A stretch of DNA of 64,000 bases from Chloropicon primus. Its lineage: Eukaryota > Chlorophyta > Chloropicophyceae > Chloropicales > Chloropicaceae. The translations under genes were made by a program, and so were the position numbers. Where the stretch lies: assembly GCA_023205875.1 (NCBI GenBank), contig CP060766.1, positions 496,001 to 560,000 on the forward strand, written 5' to 3'. This document shows positions 60,818 through 64,000 of this stretch, in pieces (the stretch's first letter is position 1; every line of letters starts with the position of its first letter). Under the pieces are notes generated by a model. It was not told where the DNA came from. It worked only from the letters and a program-made list of their open reading frames with translations, and did not search any database.

Positions 60818-63458
60818 TTAATCGTATTGCAGGGAGTGGTGAAGGTGCTTCAGGTTCACGATCCTTCGGAGGTTTTCGTTCTCGGTCCTTGCTCCCCTTG
60901 ACTCCGTGCTGAGCTCTTTGATCTTGTTCAAGTAAGACGCCTCGTTGGCGTGCTTGTGCGCGATGAACTCCTTGACGGACACGAGCTCCTTCTCGCGGTC
61001 CTCCGCCCTGTTCTCGAGCCGCTCGATGTCGTTGGCTTTCTTTGCGACTTGGAGGTTGGCCTTGGCCAAGGCCTTGGTCAAGTCGAAGATCTCGCTCTGG
61101 TAAAACGCAGAGTTCGACCTCTTCCTCGTGCCGGCCGTGGACGGAAACAAGCTTTGGCTTTGGTGAAGGGACGACGACGAGGAAGGTGGGCTCGCCACGT
61201 ACCCTCCGCCATACTCGTGACGGGAGGAGGACACCGGGTCGTTCGCGAACTCCCTGAGCTCCAGGTTTCTCGCCAGTCTCCTCGTGCCACTCGCGCTCGA
61301 GGTCGAAGTCGCCATCCTTTGCTCGAACGCTCGCATGCGATCGTAGATGTTCCTGGACCCCGAGCGACCCAAAGGCGTCTTGTAAGGATCGGACGCTCCC
61401 CCCTGCAGGTACCGACTGGACTTGGAGTAGTAAGGCTGCTGCCTGATGCTGCTGATGCGGCCCGAGTAAGAGCTCGAGCTCTCCCTAATGATGGTGCTCT
61501 CCAAAGCCGCAATCCTCTTCCTGAGAGCGAGCATGACGCTCTCCTTCTCCCCAACAACCTGTGTGGAAAGGTGCCTCTCGTGCTCCACCTCGTTGTTCAG
61601 GGCCTCCACCTGACCGCCAAGCTGCTCGATCAGGGCGGCCTCGTCCCGACTCTCCAGAGATTGAAGCGCGGCGATGTTTTGGTCGGTCTTCCTCCTCGTG
61701 GCCAAGAGCGATTGAGGAGTCGCCAGGTTCACCCCTGGATCATCACTCACTGCACCCCCTTTGGCTTGTTCGGGCTCGGGTGTCATCTGCGTCGCGGTCG
61801 CAGTCGTCTCCGCGGTGACGATCTTGCCGGCGTCCTCGTCGGCACTGTCTTTCCCCTCCACCATCATCCCGGCCGCGATGCTCTCAAGCAAGGCCTGCGG
61901 AGGCAATGCCTGCCCCTCAAAAAGACTCAGCTTTCTCTTCACATGCCTCTCCACCACGCTTGAGAGCTCGTTGAACTCTTGCTGGAGCCAAGCTGCCGAG
62001 GCGGCCAGCCTCCACACTCGCCTCTGGCTCCGTCTGAGCTTGATCTTGTACTGCCTCGCCAAGGCGGCGGACTTGTACTTGTCACTCGACATGTACACCT
62101 TTTGATAACGGATGGCAGAGACCTTGTTGATCTGCTTCCACCATTCCGCTTCCGCCTTGGCCTTTGCGAGCTCCCGCTTCGCGTTCCTGTTGACCAAGAG
62201 AGATCCTTGGATGTCGATGTCGTACCCAGTCCCTTGCTCGGCCTGCTGCGGTGCATCCCTCTTCCTCTCGATGTTCTTCCTCAGCCTCACCAGCTTGAGC
62301 AAAGCGCCGTACTCTGCGTTTTGGGCCACCGCGTCATCCAAGCGAATCTTGCACAGGGAGAGGTCCTTGTCCAATGCGCTGGCCCTCAGCCTCGACTCCA
62401 AGAGGTTCTCGCTCTCTTCCCTCAGAGCTTTGGTCAAGAAGGCTATCTTCTTGTTCATCTGAACCATCACGTTCTCCATCCCTGGTCCCAAGTAACTGCC
62501 GTACAGCATCTCCGCCGCTTCGTTGACCTCGTTCGCCACCGACGGTATCGAGGGAGACAACACCGCTTGACCAGCTTTCCCTCTCGCTCGCTCTTCCTTG
62601 ATGCAGGGCACGTGACGCAGAACAACCCTCACGCTCGCAAACGTGAGCGGATCCAACGGAAGCTCCGCGAGCTCACCCACCATTGCCACTTGCCTGTCGC
62701 CCGTGTCCAAGCTCAAGCCCTGGCCAGCCTTTCCTTGACCGCTCAAGTACACGTGGACCAGCACCTCCGCCAGTCTCTGTCGATTCTTTCCGTGGGACAG
62801 CCACACTCTACACATTGGGAACGGTGGAAGAAGCAAGCGAAAGCCAATCGTGAGTTCGTGAGGTGCGCAACGAAACTCAAGCACCGCGCCCGCTGCCCGC
62901 GCCTGCGCCCTCTGCCAACCACTTACCTCAGGTCGAACTTTTTCCGCTTGTCCTCCCCATGTGAGAAGGAGTCCGTGACAGCAAGCGTCTTCTCCGCTTC
63001 TGACATGGCCTGCCTCAGTGCTTCATCGAATTCCACGAGGGTGACGAACTGCTCCTTGCCGTCTCCACCTGCCACGTTCCTCTTCTCCTGTGCCAGGTTG
63101 GCCAGGACAACATACGTCCCTTTGGCCATCTTCCAGTTGCACGGCAAGCCCATACGGTGCATGCCGGTCTGAAACGCATTGCCACTGGTCAATTCGAACC
63201 CCTCGGTTAAGATCTTGTACACATCCCTCGCCCTCTTCTTCTTCGCGTCCATCCAAAGCCTGCACATCAATCCATCATTCACACAGCATCAATTGGGAAA
63301 GTCAAATGGTTTGTCAGACAAGTTGTTGTGTGGAAGACAGCGGAAGCGTCCCTTTTGAGAGGATGAGGTTCTCCTCGATGCCGCAACTTTGCTGACCGTC
63401 ACTCCGAACGCTCCGCTTACCTCAGAAGGAGGAGGGCCTCCAACGCATTGGTCTCCAT
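60818..63458 (-). CDS. coiled-coil protein with EF-hand-like N-terminus, unidentified
   Basis: Three exons (63421-63458, 62927-63259, 60818-62808) join in phase to give about 787 residues, starting METNALEALLLLR. Residues about 20-100 form helix-loop-helix pairs like degenerate EF-hands (DVYKILTEGFELTSGNAFQTG, then EQFVTLVEFDEALRQAM) without full calcium ligands. The rest is coiled coil (MNKKIAFLTKALREESENLLE, then ELAKAKAEAEWWKQI, then LTKALAKANLQVAKKANDIERLE) with a Ser/Tyr-rich disordered part. A basal-body or axoneme role is possible given the neighbourhood but unproven. The first coding exon is 38 nt. Confidence 0.65.
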
Positions 63459-63809
63459 GGCGCTGGCAATGGAGTTAGTGACTCCAACTTCAATCCTTTT
63501 CGTGAGTGAAAATGCGTTCGAATTTGCTGGAGTGTGGCGAACGCTTGAGCCAGTCCGCGATGCAGAGGGCCAGGTTCCGGCCTCTCGTTCCCCCTCCGCC
63601 TCACCCGGGAAGAGGATTAGGATTGTGGTCCGGTCGCAGTCCCTTGATCCCAAGGACAAGAACAATTAATGGAAGAGCACCAGCGGCTTCCTGCTTCCTG
63701 GAGGGTACGAGATGATGATGATGATGGGGGTGGGGGGGATGATGGGGAGTGAGGTGGTAGATCCGTCTTCAAAAAAGTACAGTTGGGTCACTACAAGACT
63801 CAAGAATTT
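63459..63809. other. intergenic between DXS and coiled-coil gene
   Basis: Mostly ordinary DNA. It contains an ATG run at about 63709-63726 followed by G-rich GGGGGTGGGGGG. Nothing else is seen. Confidence 0.4.
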
Positions 63810-64000
63810 TTATAGGTTGTTCGCGAAGACGTTTGTCTTTCCGAGGGTCTTCAAGGAGGTGGCCGCGATGTGAGAGGCGGTCAGACCGGCCTCCGCAAGC
63901 TGCTCCGCGGGGGAGCCGTGCTCGATCCACTTGTCGGGGAGACACATTGGACGGAACTTGAGCTTGCCCGAATCGAGGAGGCCCTCAAGGGCGAGGAATT
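63810..64000 (-). CDS. DXS: 1-deoxy-D-xylulose-5-phosphate synthase, C-terminal end (partial)
   Basis: The last 62 codons of a minus-strand gene entering from the right edge. The peptide reads [47 protein letters not shown] and [14 protein letters not shown], matching the DXS end (FLALDGLLDG, RPMVLPDRYIDHG, AEAGLTxxHIAAT). DXS condenses pyruvate and glyceraldehyde-3-phosphate at the head of the plastid MEP isoprenoid pathway. The rest lies outside the window. Confidence 0.88.
   Translation of the reverse strand, partial: FLALEGLLDSGKLKFRPMCLPDKWIEHGSPAEQLAEAGLTASHIAATSLKTLGKTNVFANNL

Noticed and set aside
63190-63206. GGGGTTCGAATTG (minus strand) resembling a tRNA B box
   Set aside because: Lies inside a coding exon with no cloverleaf or A box around it; no tRNA found in the window.

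Overview
The window is nuclear DNA from a eukaryotic alga. Genes are split by GT-AG introns and carry eukaryotic machinery (eIF3 subunits, HIRA, TBL1, UTP4, CDK). Four gene products point to a plastid: a cyanobacterial-type MurJ flippase, a PAA-type Cu-ATPase with a transit-peptide-like N-terminus, a prephenate-type aminotransferase and a DXS end. The Cu-ATPase presequence has no secretory signal, which fits a primary plastid. Gene content and the G+C-rich, intron-poor style suggest a prasinophyte-grade green alga. The lineage cannot be fixed from sequence alone. The cell, or one life stage, should build a cilium: the window encodes DNAAF3, TMEM231, WDR19/IFT144, a CSPP1-like protein and KATNAL2.

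Layout. 1-1.7 kb: simple repeats and one possible partial gene. 1.7-11 kb: leucyl aminopeptidase, MurJ, eIF3j, UTP4 and a PDI. 11.0-13.1 kb: an AT-rich gene-free island unlike its flanks. 13.1-18.0 kb: DNAAF3, an ER DnaJ-thioredoxin protein and TMEM231. 18.4-25.0 kb: three transporters (phosphate, copper, nucleobase). 25.1-31.7 kb: an LRR-RAMA protein, TBL1, ATP synthase d and an arabinokinase-like glycosyltransferase. 32.1-42.9 kb: the contiguous ciliary/microtubule block WDR19, CSPP1-like, KATNAL2. 43.3-53 kb: eIF3i, cathepsin H-like protease, an ssSPT-like protein, HIRA, a Golgi-type coiled-coil protein and SERINC. 53.5-64 kb: a large unknown propeller/solenoid protein, an aminotransferase, a CDKA-like kinase, a small membrane protein, an EF-hand-like coiled-coil protein and the 3' end of DXS.

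Thirty genes are supported. About half are intronless. Introns are about 85-250 bp and crowd to the 5' end: four genes have first coding exons of 38 nt or less, and in WDR19 the first coding exon is only the ATG. Intergenic DNA is rich in GA/CT tracts, in a GATCGATCGCGATCGATC palindrome, and in a dispersed element with core GGTATCAATCGAAAG. That element recurs at 5' flanks and occurs twice as a tandem dimer with a period near 180 bp. No transposon, rRNA, tRNA or CRISPR array was recognised.
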